64,000 nucleotides of DNA from Nageia nagi (GCA_050084985.1 JBITNC010000001.1:76942001-77006000); one strand, 5' to 3'. Counted from the stretch's first letter, positions 44,961-58,356 are shown. Notes: generated by a model not told the origin, from the letters alone. Numbers and translations: made by a program.

Positions 44961-46110
44961 TACCAACATTGATCTCCATAGGAAGCTCATTCAACGATGG
45001 TATTTCATCACTAAGTTGAGATAGATTAGGCAATTCCCCTAGCTTTCTATGACATGAGAGCAAGAATTTCACACAAGCACACACACACATGCACCCCTAG
45101 CTACCTAGCCTACTCTATTAAATTAAATAAGAAGGTAGGATAGTGTAGCAGGGAAGAACCTATATGTCCTCCATCTCCTTTTCAAAATAGGCATCGAGAT
45201 GATAAGCGAGAACTCTGATCATGACCCTAGCATGTTTAGGAGTGCACATCCATTTTGAACACATTAGTAGACATGGAAACTATCCTATCAAGCATGGGAT
45301 AAGTAAAATATTAATCTATTTTAGTAGCATGGGCATTAGGATTAGCATGGGCATAGATGTTATCATGGGCACTAGAGCTAACATGAGCACTAGTCTTCTC
45401 GGAAGATTTTCCCTTGATTTTTGAGAATATTTCAACCATATTAACTTATGACCATTCTAATTCTATTTCAAATTCATTGTAACTATTGTAAGAGACTAAA
45501 TGTTTCTAACACTCTTTATTTATCTATATTTCTCTCTTACCTTCATTTGACTTAAATATTTTTAGAGGAAACTCTATTCAATTACTTATTCATCCTTTCT
45601 AATGCCTTTGCCTTTGTACATTTTGGATTCCATGTACTGTGGTATCAAGGGTACAAGTATATCTCATTTTCCTAGTTTTGTTATTGATGTTTATAAATTT
45701 TTCCACCTTGTTATCCTTTGTATTTGATTTAGAGGTATTAGTATTGTATAATATCATATAGATATCATCTGATCTTGACTATTCCTAACTACATTTGTAG
45801 CAATGAGGGTAACATGAGTGTTGAGATCAGCATAAGCACTAATGCTAAAATCAATGCTAGTCATCATGAAATTTCTAATATTTTTCTAATTTCTTGATAT
45901 CTTCTTTAATCACCTTATAATTAACAACATATGTAACAATACCTATTTCTTTGTATAGCTTCATAGTATCATTTTCTTCTTCATATTCCTCACCATTATC
46001 ATGGTTTTCCTCATGAATTTCAATATTTTGATATGGGATTATGGTGTTCCCAACTTGTGTAATCATGTTTGTATTCTTATCCACTACTTTCACTACATAT
46101 TCTTATCCAT
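44961..46110 (-). other. protease-RT spacer of gypsy B with word repeats
   Basis: No recognisable domain. AGCATGGGCATTAGG, AGCATGGGCATAG, ATCATGGGCACTAGAGC and AACATGAGCACTAG follow each other at 45300-45395, and looser copies are at 45800-45865. The same vocabulary is in the 3' region and LTRs of B. A short (CACA)n occurs near 45075. Confidence 0.6.
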
Positions 46111-46460
46111 CATGGTTAAATTTGATTAATCTATGTCATGTATATGGTATGCACCTCATAGATGTATCCATGGTCTCCCTAGGAGGATATCATATGGAAG
46201 TTTCTTATCCAAAATATAGGTCATAAATTCCACTATCTTTGGTCATAACTGGATAGGTATTTGATATGTCCATAACATGCTTTACTATCACTCTCATAAC
46301 TTGTGATTTTGTACTTATTTTGTATAACTTTTTGCATCAATTTGTCCTAAAATCTTTTGAGGAAATTAATAAAATAAATATTAAAACCTACACCACCATC
46401 TACAAATGCATGTTTGACTAGTTTTCTTAGTAGCTTTACATATAAATGAATTAGCTAGCT
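46111..46460 (-). pseudogene. protease of gypsy B
   Basis: HAFVDGGVGFNIYF (about 46385-46425) carries an intact D-G-G active-site triad of the family, and KLPYDILLGRPWIH (about 46160-46205) is the second conserved block, as in elements C and D. Frames are broken between the two. Confidence 0.75.
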
Positions 46461-46899
46461 TTTGCGAATTTCATCATCACTAGGAATTTCATTATCAATA
46501 AATATGATTGCATCTTAAATAACCAATCATTCCTACCAAAGACTAGTAGAAATATGTGTTTCAACATTAATGGCACTAATAATCTCAAAGCAATGCTAGC
46601 CTATGCTCTTCAATAAGTCTCAAATAACTCAAGTAAACTAATTGTAGATTTTGTATTTTTAAGATTTTGTAAAATATTCTTTTTGCATTTATCATTATTC
46701 TTTTGCTGAAGATAAGATGTAGAAGGTACCTCTTTTGAAGTAGAAACTAGGTTAGGAATATGTTTCTTTAATATTATGATCACATTCCATGTTTTCTTCA
46801 ATTGTTGACCTGTATCTGAATTTGCCTTTGCACTAATTCATCATCAAACTTAATAGGCTCACCATTATTATCATAAGCAATCGTATTGACCATGTTAAT

Positions 46900-48180
46900 G
46901 GAAGGTAAATCCTAGTTTTTGATTTTGAGTATTTTTTTTTTATATGAGACTATACCATTATCCAATAAATGTTTTAATTTCTTCCTTAGAACATAGTAAC
47001 CCATTGTATTATGTCCTTTAATTTGATAATATTTACAAAATTGATTTTCCCTATACCAATGACATTTTTTATCATTAGGTCCATATTCTTGTCCTTGAAT
47101 TCTTTTGATTAAACCCTTATCTAAATAATCTTCAAACATAAATGATTAGCATTTATAAAAAATGGATACATATCTTTTGCTAATTTTTTATCCTTATGTT
47201 TGTCTTAGTGAGTTGGTGCAATAACATTGACCAAATTATCATCTTTTTTTATAGGGATTTTAACCATTATCTTTGTTGGAGAGTGAGGTATACTTGAGCA
47301 AACTAGATATTACTAAGAATTCTTTTTTCTCAAAAAGAAATGAACCATTAACATGCTCAAGCCCTTTTCACCACTAATAGGATGAATGTTTTCAAGGAAT
47401 ACCTTTGCAATGAAGCTTTCTTCCACCTTTTTTTTTGATGGACCTCTAAAGCTTGATGAATTGAGGAGTAAATTTATCTAAACTCTCTTTTTAGCCTTAC
47501 TTACAATGGATCAAGTTTATCAAATCAATCAATTTATTTATATTAAATTTGAAGTGAGTTTTGAAATGATCTTTCAAATAATAATAAGATGTGCTAAAAC
47601 CTAGTTCTAAGCTATTAAACCATTTTCAAGCTTCTCTAGTTAAACTCATAAGAAAATATTTCACTTTTAAGTTCTCATTAACATCACACTTAAGCTCCAT
47701 AATATTCAAAACCTTGAAGATGAGTAATGAGATCAGTCTCACCATTAGATATTTTGAAATTAGGATCCTTATTTGTACCAATAAGGAGGGTATTGCAAAT
47801 CTCCATGCTCAACGTGTTACCCTTAGTTTCTATCTAATTTGGATGAGACTCAAACTTACTCCTGAGTTTTGCAAATTTAGACTCAAGATATTTGAAATCT
47901 TTATGAATGAAGTTTTTAAATTGGATGCATTGTTCCCAGCATTCATGCTACTATTATTATTGGTGTTGATGGTAGCATTTGCACTAATGTGTGCATCTAT
48001 ACTAGACTAAGTGGTGATACGGACTGCTAAAGTGGATGCCTTCATAATGAGAGATTGAAACTTAAGCATTGCTATTAGTTTAGTCAAAAATTTGGAAGTG
48101 ATTCTTTCCATTTCTATCACACTCATAAAATTTAGATCAAATTCCACCAAGAACCCTAGGTATCTTGATGTAAGATATGG
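46900..48180 (-). pseudogene. gag of gypsy B
   Basis: Zinc knuckle at 46912-47139: HWYRENQFCKYYQIKGHNTMGYYVLRKKLK. Relative to C (CAYHRQKGHNTNKC), one His and the last Cys are Tyr. The core lies at about 47560-47760 with FEYYGA, KVKYFLMSLTREA, KDHFKTHFKFNIN and KLIDL, the counterpart of the MTLAGQALDWY...HFRINI region in C, with stops. Upstream text (47760-48060) includes KFAKLRSKFESHPN. Confidence 0.75.
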
Positions 48181-48253
48181 ATAGGTTCAAGAGTACTTCT
48201 ATTCTAACCCTAATTCAAAGAAAGAAAATGTTATAAAAGGTGGGTGCCAATGT

Positions 48254-49038
48254 GTTATATGTATATTTGGTACACCTAGGATTACCTCTAAATAAAATAA
48301 AATAATATATATATTTAATTATATAATAAACCTAAGATAATTAAATTAGGTAAACATACATGAATAAGGGAATTCAATAGTGTAGTAATAGTATAACAAA
48401 ATTGCAATGATGTCAAGATGTAAAATCAAACTACACATGCTAAAGAGAAAGGAATCAAGAGAAATATAAATACTTGTGTTAGTGTTGAAGATATGATGAA
48501 TGAACTTATTAAAGAATGATAACATTGTTATGCAAACCCAAAGGCCAAATGTAAAAGAAATACCAATGCGGATGCTAGTCTCAGAGAGCTCAAAATGGGT
48601 GCAAACATCAACACGAGTGCTAATAATCCTAAATAATGAGGTTCACTAATAATATTTGATGATAATAGAGATAATTACAAGTCAAACTAACCATTTAATC
48701 ATTGAATTAGATGATAGATATTCACTTGAGTGATAACAAGATTCCAATCTCAATATGTAGCATTTAGAAACACCCAAATGTAGGGTACTAGCTATCAAGA
48801 TGTAATCTTGACATTATTTTTCTAGGTTAGAGACACTTACATTTATATCAAGTGTGATATCACCATTTAACCCGTTAAATATTGGTTGAATTCATCTAGA
48901 TGTACCTAACATAAAATATAAGAACACAACATGAGAAATATATGATAATAAGGTAAAATATGATTCAATGTGACTAAGATATGTATGTAGAGTTGCACCT
49001 AAGTGGGACCATGTTAAGGGAATCACTTTTAGGTATCA
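48254..49038 (-). repeat. 5' LTR of gypsy B (inner end uncertain)
   Basis: Aligns with 21893-22526 from 48437 on. The minus-strand start is put at TGATACCTAAAAG (49038), by analogy with TGTAGACACCTAAAA of C and TGTTATCACCTAAAA of D. For the inner end, TGGCACCCACC at 48240-48250 (minus) looks like a primer-binding site, which would place the end at about 48253; otherwise it is near 48437. Confidence 0.6.
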
Positions 49039-52000
49039 CTAATTTCCTTTTGAAAGAAGGAAACCATAATAAGTCTTATGTTAATCCCATAGTACAAAAT
49101 TGAAACACATAAATGATCCTTGGAGGAAATCCATGCAAAAAATACAATAGGAAAGTGCCATTATTTTCCAAGTTGGTCTTTGTATCAAAAGAGAAATAAT
49201 TATGAGATTAAATAATCATAATAAATATAACTATGATCAATTAAGAATTCCATAAAGGTAGCTACAACAAGGCTATGACAACTAGTGCAAGGATAACTTC
49301 AAGAATATCATAGTATTTCAATAATATAAAATACAAAACAATAAAAAGTTGAAACACATAACAAATTTTATTCCAAATGCAAAATCATAAGATACATGCC
49401 AAGAATCCATTTTAACAACCTTCTAATGCCAAATAACTTTGAACCAAATAACATTTGAAAAGACTATAATAAATTATAAGGATAGATTTTATATGGTGTT
49501 ATTATTAATACCTTAAAAGGAATTTTAATTTGATTAAAATACTAAAATACCCTTTTAGGTATTTGAAATAATTTATTAAATAAATTCTCTTTCCATGTAC
49601 ACTCTCATCTACCTTTATGTTTTATGGCAATAGGTTTGCTCGACATCACAATAAGCCTAAGGAGAAGCCTTAAGCACTAAACTTGTTTCTTATAAAGGTG
49701 GAGGGGTTATGCATGATCAAATATATGACATGACATGACATAATATTGAATCCTTGATAGGTCACAATATACTTTTGTCATTCTTCATTGGCATTTCTTA
49801 ACACCACATTTCTAGATTTTGTTATACTCTTAGCTCTACATTCCTACTATCTTTCATCCCTTCATGAACAAAAGCTGGCACATTGAAGGCGGGATGATGA
49901 CATCAATAAAAGGGCTGAAGTATTCTAGAATGGTAACTAGGCATTGTTGTTAAGTTTCTAGTGCTATCATCAGGCTGAGGTTTTGGGGAAGCTCATCGTT
50001 CATCCTCTTTCAATTAGAGTTTTTCCTTCATTTATCATCATAAGTAAAGTATAGGTTTATATATTTCATAAAATTTAATTTTGATGGTCAAGGTCAATTA
50101 AGTCATTTTCATCCTTCATGTCATCGATTTTCTTTTATTTATAGTTAATTGGTAAATTTAATTATTTTGTAAATAAGTATAATAATTATTATTTCAGTTA
50201 TAAAATTTATTTATCATTATTGATACTTCTAAAAAAACCTCCACATTGAATAATAAAGGAAAAGGTCCCCACAATTATTCAAGCTATCAAACTCAATAAC
50301 ACATCTTGCTTCTGAATAATAAGTCTTATTTTAATCCCATAGTACAAAACTAAAACACATCCATGATCCTTAGAGGAAATCCATTAACAAAGCATAATAT
50401 AAAATCATTATTCTTTGACCATGTTAGTATTTACAATAGTAATAGAAAAGTGTGTGAAATTAAACAATCTCATTGAATCCACAATTAAACCAAATGCTAA
50501 GGTGAGTCCATGAAAATTTGTGTCACCACCTACACCCATATTAGTTTTTATTCATATGTATTGGAACCATAATGCTATATATAATGACATGATTTTGAAA
50601 TAACATGAAGTGATAATGTAATGATAAGGTTCAATGTGCCATAACGATGCTAATAATGCCATGAAATGCTTGATGTTCAATATGCCAAAATATTGTTACA
50701 ATGGTGCTTCAAAAGGATGTCTATGTTAATATTCCAAATGCTATAATATAGTTTTATCAATCATGAGATATCATACATGAATATTCAATTTGAAATGCAA
50801 AAATATGATTGCAATAATTAACCAATGATACCCTTTTTATGAACATAAATATGATAGGTAAAGAGACATACAATTGCCAAATATACCTTTCAATTTTAAT
50901 TGAAAACATGAACTAAAGCCTTATATATATATATATATTATATAGAATTAACTAATGATACCCTTTTTTATGAACATAAATATGATAGGTAAAAAGATAT
51001 ACAATATCCAAATATACCTTTCAATTTTAATTGAAAACATGCACTAAAGCCTTCCGTAATACTACTTTAGTATATGGAATGTATATATATAATATATATA
51101 TAATATATATATTCACACCCATATAGTTTGATTATTTAAATATTAATATCTAAATAAAGTAGTATTAAAAATTGACCCTAAGATCCTTTAATTCCTAGGA
51201 TTTGATACTACATAAAAAACACCAGGAAACCCCATCAATATCTCATAACTAGCTTAGGATTCAAGTTTTTAAATGGATAAGATGACCCCCATGTGATAAA
51301 CAATAATGAAATGTTAAGTCCTCATGATACCATATTTTCTAATTCACATGATAATAATAAAATTCAAAAACCCCAATAGTGCCACATAATGCATGCATCA
51401 AAAAGATACTAAAAGGTAATAATATAGCTACATGTTAGTCTAAACCTCATATGGTAATGAAAAGATAGAAATTATAATGATGCCCACCAATTTAATCATT
51501 TTTAGAATCTATCATGAAAACACAATGATTTGAAATCCCAAATACATGATTCAAATGCAATGATTGTCCATTATTATATGTAAAATAATCACCATGAACA
51601 TTCAAAGCCCATTTTCCATCCTTATTTCCACAACCTTGAACATTAGGTTTAAAAGGAACTCACCAATTAATTGTTATCAATATGAATAGAGTTGTAAAAT
51701 AGGTTCTTGATGCTTTTCCCCAACTTCATATGAATTCAATCCCTTCTCCAAATTATCTATAATTGATAAAACCCCCATCAATGCCATGAAATCAAATTTA
51801 ACCATCATGGTTCATGAAAGGAGTAAAAGAAGCAAAGGTTTTAGCTATTTCCTAGCCTCCACAACATTCTAAAGCTCTCAATTTGTATGTACATAATAAA
51901 AACTCTCAACCACATGTTTCCCACATCCATACTATGGATAAAAATAGAGGAAATTATGCTAGAACATCAAGAGAAGTGAAGTTCATGCAAAATTGGAGGA

Positions 52001-54454
52001 GATAAACTATTGAATGGCTCATATTAATAACTAAACATGGAAACATGTAATAGGTTTCATAGGGGGTAGGGTTTCTTCCCAAACTCTCAACTTTCCCCCA
52101 TTTCCATCTCTACATAATGAAGAATGAACTTAGGTTTACGAATGGAAGGGTTTTGTTCAAAGCCTTAGTTTTTGAATCGATGTGATAGATACCATAGGTT
52201 GCAAGATGAGGTAGCTTGCTTTCCTTTATATTTTATTATTTTCATAACTTTATCAAACACAAGACCTCTACCAAAATGCCTTTTCTAAGATTTTAATCCT
52301 AATTTTTATCAAACACATTGATACTTAATTAGTTATTTTCTCAAACATTTAAATAAAATTTCCCCCATGGTCCCTCTAGAACAAAGTGCTATACATGGTA
52401 CTTTGGGAAATTTGAATGGATACTAATTGAATATACTACCTTAGAGTAAGTGCAAGAAGATGTTTCCACTTTTAGATAAAAAGTGGAAGTATTTTCTTTA
52501 ATTTTCACATTTTTCACAATTGATTTCATAATATGAATCACCTAGAGTCTAATTTTTGAAATAGATCACTTGGGTAAAAATGTAGTGCTCAAAGTCTAGT
52601 TTTCAAATATATAATTTATTCCAATACCCAGATCATAGAAATAAAATTTTGATAGACATGTTTAAAACCCACTATTTTAAAATTAGAATTTTAGGACCAC
52701 ACTCCCATCATGTCCCTCAAGCATAATTGGACCTAAATTACAATATTTTGTTAAATCCTTTTGGGCAAAGATACCTAAGATATTAAATATTATGGAGGAT
52801 ATTTTTATTGTAATTTTTTCAAGAATATATTTTTTTATTAATTTTTTATTAGACCTAATTGTCATTTCAAAAACTTCTCGTGTCCCTATAGCATAGTTTG
52901 ACTCAAACTTTCCATTTTTAAATAATTTTTTAAGTTGTGGAGAATTATATTTAGATTACACATGTATATTTTGTTTTTCATAATTCTAAAAAAAATTAAA
53001 AAAAAGTATTAAATAAATACAAAACCCTAGTTTTCAAAGTTTATGGACCCCCTTTCATTAGAAATTATATTAAAATACAAAATCTAATCCAATTATCAAA
53101 AAAATACTAGTATATTTGAAATCTACACTCTTTCATCTATAATCATATAAAATTTCATGAAAAAATTATTCAAAAAATATCATCAAACACATGCTTAAAG
53201 TATGTAAAGTCCATTGCCATTATTATGACCTTGAAGTTGCAGGTACGAAGCTAAGGCTTAGGTCATCGGACCTATTTTTGATCCAAAAGAATGGGAAAAA
53301 CATTAAATTTAATGATTGGGATCCTAGTTGCAGGATTATGGTCCTCTTGAGATCTCATGAGTGTGTTGATCAGTATAGTGTAACCTCAAGGGGTTTGGTT
53401 TAGTTGTGTTCTCCACTGCCCATAATAGTAGGTTCCTTAAGAGAGTAGAAGGTGCTAGGAATGCGCTTATGTTGGTTTTCTACTCAATATTTAGATTATA
53501 AGCTAGTTCTTATCTATTATGAGGGTTTAAATTAACAAGAAAGACATATAAAGGTAAAGAGTTACAATAAAGAGATAAAAAAATGAAGTATAACTAAAAT
53601 AAGAAATATACAACCTAGGCAATCCAAATCCAAGATGAAGAATAACAAGCTATCTTATCCCTAGGGTCTTGTAATCATAATACACAACCATAATTTTAAG
53701 AAAAAATCTCATACATAACATTCACAAAAGCAATAAATAGCCACTTATTGTAAGAAGGCAAAGCATTATCTGTTTGTATTATCATATGTGAAAGAATCTT
53801 ACAAATCTGGGCAAATTTGCTAAAATATTCAACCTTTTTAATTTCTAATAGTTTACCATTTATAAATTTTCTCCACTGTTAGGGTGGTTGTATCTCATTA
53901 ATAAACATAATTACATATCTTAAAAGTGGCTAGCAAAGAAAAGTATTCATAATAAATACAACAACTATGTTAGATTACATAGTGAATAAGTACACACAAC
54001 ATGACTATCTAAGAATTTGTAATTTCTAAATAGTCATGTCCATAGAGCTACAATCCTTCTAACATGTCACTAACTACTCCTTCTTTAGCCTTGTAGTTGA
54101 TTAAAAATGGCATTGTAGCTGATTAAATGAGTACTTGTCTACAATTTGATAGGTACAATTTGATACTATGCTTTATCAACAGCTATCTACTTCTCTACAA
54201 CTATTGATGATCCATACTATAGTTGTGAATGAATAGAGTAATGGGGATTTGTGAATATTATATCAATTTAATTGAGAAGGAAATATCACTGTTATATGGA
54301 AATGAGTTAGAGTCAACACATTAATAGGGCCCTGAGGGTCAAACACTTAAGATCAAGTGGACCTGAGTGTTACTTCTTCTCCATTACTCTTTCCTTAATT
54401 TGATGGGTCTTATTTCCTTTTTTTATAGTTTATTGATGATCTAGCTCTTTTGAT
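49039..54454. other. 5.4 kb without a recognisable gene
   Basis: AT-rich, stop-rich. Items seen: a roughly 85-bp direct repeat (AATAAGTCTTAT...TTAATCCCATAGTACAAAA...GAGGAAATCCAT) at about 49068-49130 and 50318-50380; a 130-bp tandem duplication (50824-51060); AT runs near 50925 and 51080-51110; a 70-codon open frame at 53191-53403 (start MLKVCKVHCHYYDLEVAG) with no known domain; and protein-like but unrecognised minus-strand text near 53730-53880 (GKLLEIKKVEYFSKFAQICK). Confidence 0.55.
50824..51060. repeat. two-copy tandem repeat, offset 130 bp
   Basis: AATGATACCCTTTTTATGAAC, ATATGATAGGTAAA and CTTTCAATTTTAATTGAAAACATG occur twice in the same order, followed by an AT run in the first copy. 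TCAATTTTAATTGA inside is a small palindrome. Confidence 0.85.
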
Positions 54455-54824
54455 ACCGTTGATTTTTTGCCAAAAACTATGCAATCATGGCTCAAAATTT
54501 GTGAGCTCTATTTGATATCTTTGTGAATCTTCATCTACCATTACTTATTCTATGATCTGCTAATTTTTTATAAAAATTGTGATATCATCACTCAAAATCA
54601 ATGGGCTTTATTTGATATCTTCATGAATCTTCACTCTCCATTACTTGTTCTATGACCTATAAATTTTTGCCAAACTTATGACATCATCACTCAAAATCAA
54701 TAGGCTCTATTTGATATCTTTGTGAATCTTCACCTGCAATTACTTATTCCATGATTCATTGATTTTTTCCAAAAACTATGATGTTATCACTCAAAATCGA
54801 TGAGATTTATTTGATGTCTTGGAC
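54455..54824. repeat. four-copy tandem array, unit 100 bp
   Basis: CTCAAAAT occurs at 54491, 54591, 54690 and 54790, and GATTTTTTGCCAAAAACTATG, TTTGATATCTTTGTGAATCTTCA and ATTACTTATTC repeat with it. The period is 100, 99 and 100 bases. Confidence 0.92.
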
Positions 54825-55010
54825 TTGCATTTACATAACTCTTGGAAATTTTGTATTTACATAACTTCTAGACACTTTGTATTTACACAACTCCCAAACA
54901 CTTTATATTTACAAAATTCTTATACACTTTGTATTTACACAACTTCTGAACATTTTGTATTTACACAACTCTTGAATACTTTGTATTTACACAACCCTCA
55001 GACATTTTAT
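54825..55010. repeat. seven-copy minisatellite, unit 26 bp
   Basis: TTGTATTTACACAACTC-like units start at 54825, 54851, 54877, 54903, 54929, 54955 and 54981, exactly 26 bases apart, directly abutting the 100-bp array. Three units are 78 bases, so the array is open in frame and gives a repetitive Tyr/Leu/His-rich peptide without meaning as a gene. Confidence 0.92.
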
Positions 55011-55239
55011 CAAGAATTTTACAAGGAAAAATATCTAAGATAAATACTTGCTTATATAATAGCTAGATTATATATACAATAGTCAATTGCTAATAACTCC
55101 TATAATTCTTCAGATTAAGGGCTTATAACAAATTCAAATTTTATGTCAAAGGGGATAGAATTAGAATAGAAAAAAATTGTGAAAAGAATGAAATAATAAA
55201 ATAATGATAATGTATTACCCCAACTTAGAGTGTGATTCT

Positions 55240-57065
55240 AAAGGAATACAATCTTCTAGTAGCTCTTTGGGATCTTTGCCTGCTAGAGAATAGGACCCAT
55301 TACTTGTTACTTCCAGTAGCTTATTCAAATGTAGATCTAGTAGGGGTCTCAGATGGTGGAATCAACTTTACTAGTAGGAATGGGTGCATCTTCTTATTTA
55401 AATCCTTAAGATATTGATAATAAACTTGTGATAGAACAAGGGATGCTTGAATCTTTATAGTATCTACTTTGAATCCCATCAGAACACTCTCTAACCTCCC
55501 AACATGCAAAAACCTTGTAATTGCCTCTTAAGTGAGGTCATTTATTTATTGTAAATTTGAGATTTACTTTGCATAAAAGGAATACTCAAGGAATTGAATG
55601 GTATTGGCTACCCAATGGTAACACTACCTATTACATTTTGTTCTTCCCAAAATTTGGGAGCTTTCATCTCAATCAAAGAATTAAAAACTTTATTAATGAA
55701 TCCTAGCTCTGTTATGAGCTATTGCTTACCAACATCCATGTTGAACACCAAATTTTGGAGTTTGCATATATCAAGGATCCTCCTTAAATATAGTTATCTT
55801 AGTCTTGGAGTAATGGCCACTATGTCCTTCTCAATTAGGACTCTTAACTAGCTCTACATTTTCTCTAAAACTAACCTTGGTATATCTAGAGCCAACTTAT
55901 GGAGAGCGATTTGTGTGTTGAATTGCTTGATTGCTTGTAGTGCATGTTGTTTTAATAGATGCAATTGTGATAATTTCACCATTCTATCTTTGACTTGCTC
56001 CACCAAGGATTTTTTGTAATCTTTTATGAGCAGTAATAATTGAATTATCATTAGATAATACTTTGTTAGTAGCAATGATAGTTTGTAGTTCAGCCTCAAC
56101 TTGCTTAACCTTTTGAGCATCTATGACTATAGCTTGAGATTTAAGATCTTGTATTATTTGATTGGAACCATCTAACTTGACCTTTCCTATTATCAAGCTC
56201 TTTTCAAATTCTAATTTATGCTTATCAAGCTTTGCAATCAAGTCGTTGTTTTTATTCTGCAAACTTGGCCACTATTTTATCTTTAAGGGAATAATCTTTC
56301 TTAAATTGATCTATTATTTTATTTAATTTCTCTATATTAGTCTCCATTACTTGAAAACTTTTACCAGCCATAATTGAAGTATTTACAAGGAATCTAGATT
56401 GGTTAATTGCTAAAGCACTCTACATATTTACATCAATTATTGCCATGGGAGTAGTATCCAAGTGTCCTTCTTTGAAATACATCTATGCTATTTTAATATC
56501 TCCCATTTCTATCACTTTACTCAAAATTCTTGACTATTTCTATGAAGCATAAGAGGCTTATTGACAAAAGTTTACCAATCAATGGGCTCTATAATTTATG
56601 TAGAAAAATAGATTTAATCTCCTCCTAGGAGTAATTACACCTAAGGTAGATGCCATGACCTATTATGTGGGTTCTAATTACTTGGGAGGTGTAGGATCTT
56701 GAATTTCTATCTTTTTCTCTTCCTTATCCATGACCTTATAATCATCATCATTTTTATCTATTGGTTCAAAGTCTCTTTTCCTCCTGGATTCATCATCATC
56801 ATCACCATCATCACTTGGTCCACCTCTAGGTGAAGCTGCTATAGATCTTCTAGCTCCAAGTACATTCCCCTTGCCTGATTGAACTTGCATGCATTTCTTT
56901 TTTGGGGTTTCTTCTTATGTTGAGACTTCTTGTTGGGCACCAGTGTCTACATCTTGAGGCTTTCATTATTCCTCTGTATCAAAATTTTTTATCTCTTTTG
57001 CCACAACCTTTTATGTTTCTTTTGTGACTTTTAGAGGTCAAGGCATAGTCCTTTGTGATCATGGC
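55240..57065 (-). pseudogene. coding remnant: acidic, then coiled-coil protein of unknown family
   Basis: Not recognised. A leader-like AAACCCTAGAGAAGG (about 57100-57115, minus) precedes an ATG near 57061. In one frame come KVTKET, KPQDVDTGAQQEVST, then residues of 56678-56890: GKGNVLGARRSIAASPRGGP, SDDGDDDDESRRKRDFEPID, DKEEKKIEIQDPTPPK, a strongly acidic stretch. After a break, MGDIKIAQMYFKEGHLDTTP and KLNKIIDQFKKDYSLKDKIV (about 56290-56505) lead into 55984-56262, LIAKLDKHKLEFEKSLIIGK, VKQVEAELQTIIATNKVL, with heptad-like spacing of Leu/Ile. Further pieces run to about 55240. It could be a dead host gene or an accessory ORF of an element; no element ends frame it. Confidence 0.4.
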
Positions 57066-57299
57066 TGAGTGTTGTAGGGATTTTAGTAGGCTTTTATCCT
57101 TCTCTAGGGTTTGTTATTTATAAAAAAGGGTTTGAATTATCCTTATCTTTTTTGGATAAGACTCTATTTAAAAAATAAAATGTATTCAAGAATGCAAATA
57201 AATGAATACCTATAGCCTTGAAGGAATATTTGTAAATTCTAAGATAACAAATAGCAATTTATAACAAGAGAAGCTGATATAGGAGATAATAAATAACTA

Positions 57300-57943
57300 G
57301 AATTGAAATGACATCACCAAACAAGATTGAGTTTGTATAGTTACCTCATGGAACATACCTAATATCAATGAATGAAAGATAGTGATGAAGCCTCAACAAC
57401 CAATGGAGTTTGCACTCAAATTTGTGGATCAAAATGATCCAAAAAGAGGGTCATGAGTGGTCTATTACATGCTTGAAAGGAGCATCAATGATCTATTTTC
57501 ATCTATATAGGGGAACTAGCAATCTTTGTTAGATTGTATTCCATTCTAAATTGACTCTATGTCTCCACACATACTCTCAATGATCATAATTTGATACTCA
57601 AATAGGCTAGCAATCATTAAGCCCTCGCATAAGGAAGTACACAAACCCAACCTTGAATGGCAATGTTAAGAGACACCTAAAGGACTACCATCATCAAGAT
57701 CAGACATGGGATCATGTATCTCCCTGATGTGGACATACTATTAGATCCCTATTTATATATATAATAATATGACCTACTCCTTAGGTTGGCATGTACCTAC
57801 ATAAATAAGAATATAGTAAGTTAATGATATATATTGACCATATCTAAAATAACATTAATATTCTTAACTAAGTGTGTATAAGTGTGGGCACATATTTCCT
57901 AATGTATTAATTTTAATGCTTAATTTAATTTTAGGTGATAACA
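57300..57943 (-). repeat. 3' LTR of gypsy D (left end approximate)
   Basis: Minus strand starts TGTTATCACCTAAAATTAAA at 57943, like TGTAGACACCTAAAAATG in C, right after the purine tract AAGTGGGGAACC (57944-57955). A TATA box, TATAAATA followed by GGG, is at 57750-57757 (minus). The other LTR is not in the window, so the left end cannot be fixed by alignment; it must be right of the leader at about 57115. Confidence 0.55.
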
Positions 57944-58356
57944 GGTTCCCCACTTTGGATGAGAAATTGAAAACCACTAGGTGCATTGAGATTTTTAATT
58001 CAAAGTACAACCAAGGTGTCATAGCAATCAAATATTAATAAGTATTGACAACCATAATACCAACACTAATCAATCTATTTTGATACTAAACTATGATAAA
58101 AATATAAAAAAGATGAGCAACATATTGAAAAAAGGTATGAGTTTAAGAAAATCCCCTCATATGACATCCACCATGTTGCCCCTAGTTGATGTTGATGTGC
58201 TCAATGAGCTCCAATGATGACCTACAAAAGAAAGAGTTCTAGGGTCCATAGCCATCTACCAAGGGTCACCTATGATAATTACCCATATTTTTGGTATCTT
58301 TTGATATGTGAAGTACAACCATATCATGTCATTGATGGTCCTATCCATTGATATTT

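Larger units (their letters stand above)
21893..49038 (-). mobile_element. Ty3/gypsy retrotransposon B (Tat-like), host of element C
   Basis: Minus-strand order gag (47-48 kb), protease (46.1-46.5 kb), RT (44-45 kb), two RNase H regions (43-44 kb), integrase (42.1-43 kb, continued at 24.0-24.5 kb) and LTR-like repeats at both ends. RT before integrase makes it gypsy. The archaeal-type second RNase H and the CxYYxxKGH gag knuckle suggest Tat lineage. Without the 17.6-kb insertion C it is about 9.5 kb, normal for the group. Stops throughout. Outer boundaries are good to some tens of bases at the right and less well known at the left; no outer target duplication was confirmed. Confidence 0.85.

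Noticed and set aside
21849-49043. CTAAT at 21849-21853 and 49039-49043 as target duplication of element B
   Set aside because: The left copy is not next to a TG/CA terminus, and a 5-base match in a search space of this size is likely by chance.
54825-55010. 26-bp repeats considered as a CRISPR-like array
   Set aside because: Units are back to back with no unique spacers, no cas genes, and the context is plant retroelement DNA.
54819-55043. 74-codon open frame as a small repetitive protein gene
   Set aside because: It is open only because three 26-bp units make 78 bases; the peptide simply mirrors the array.
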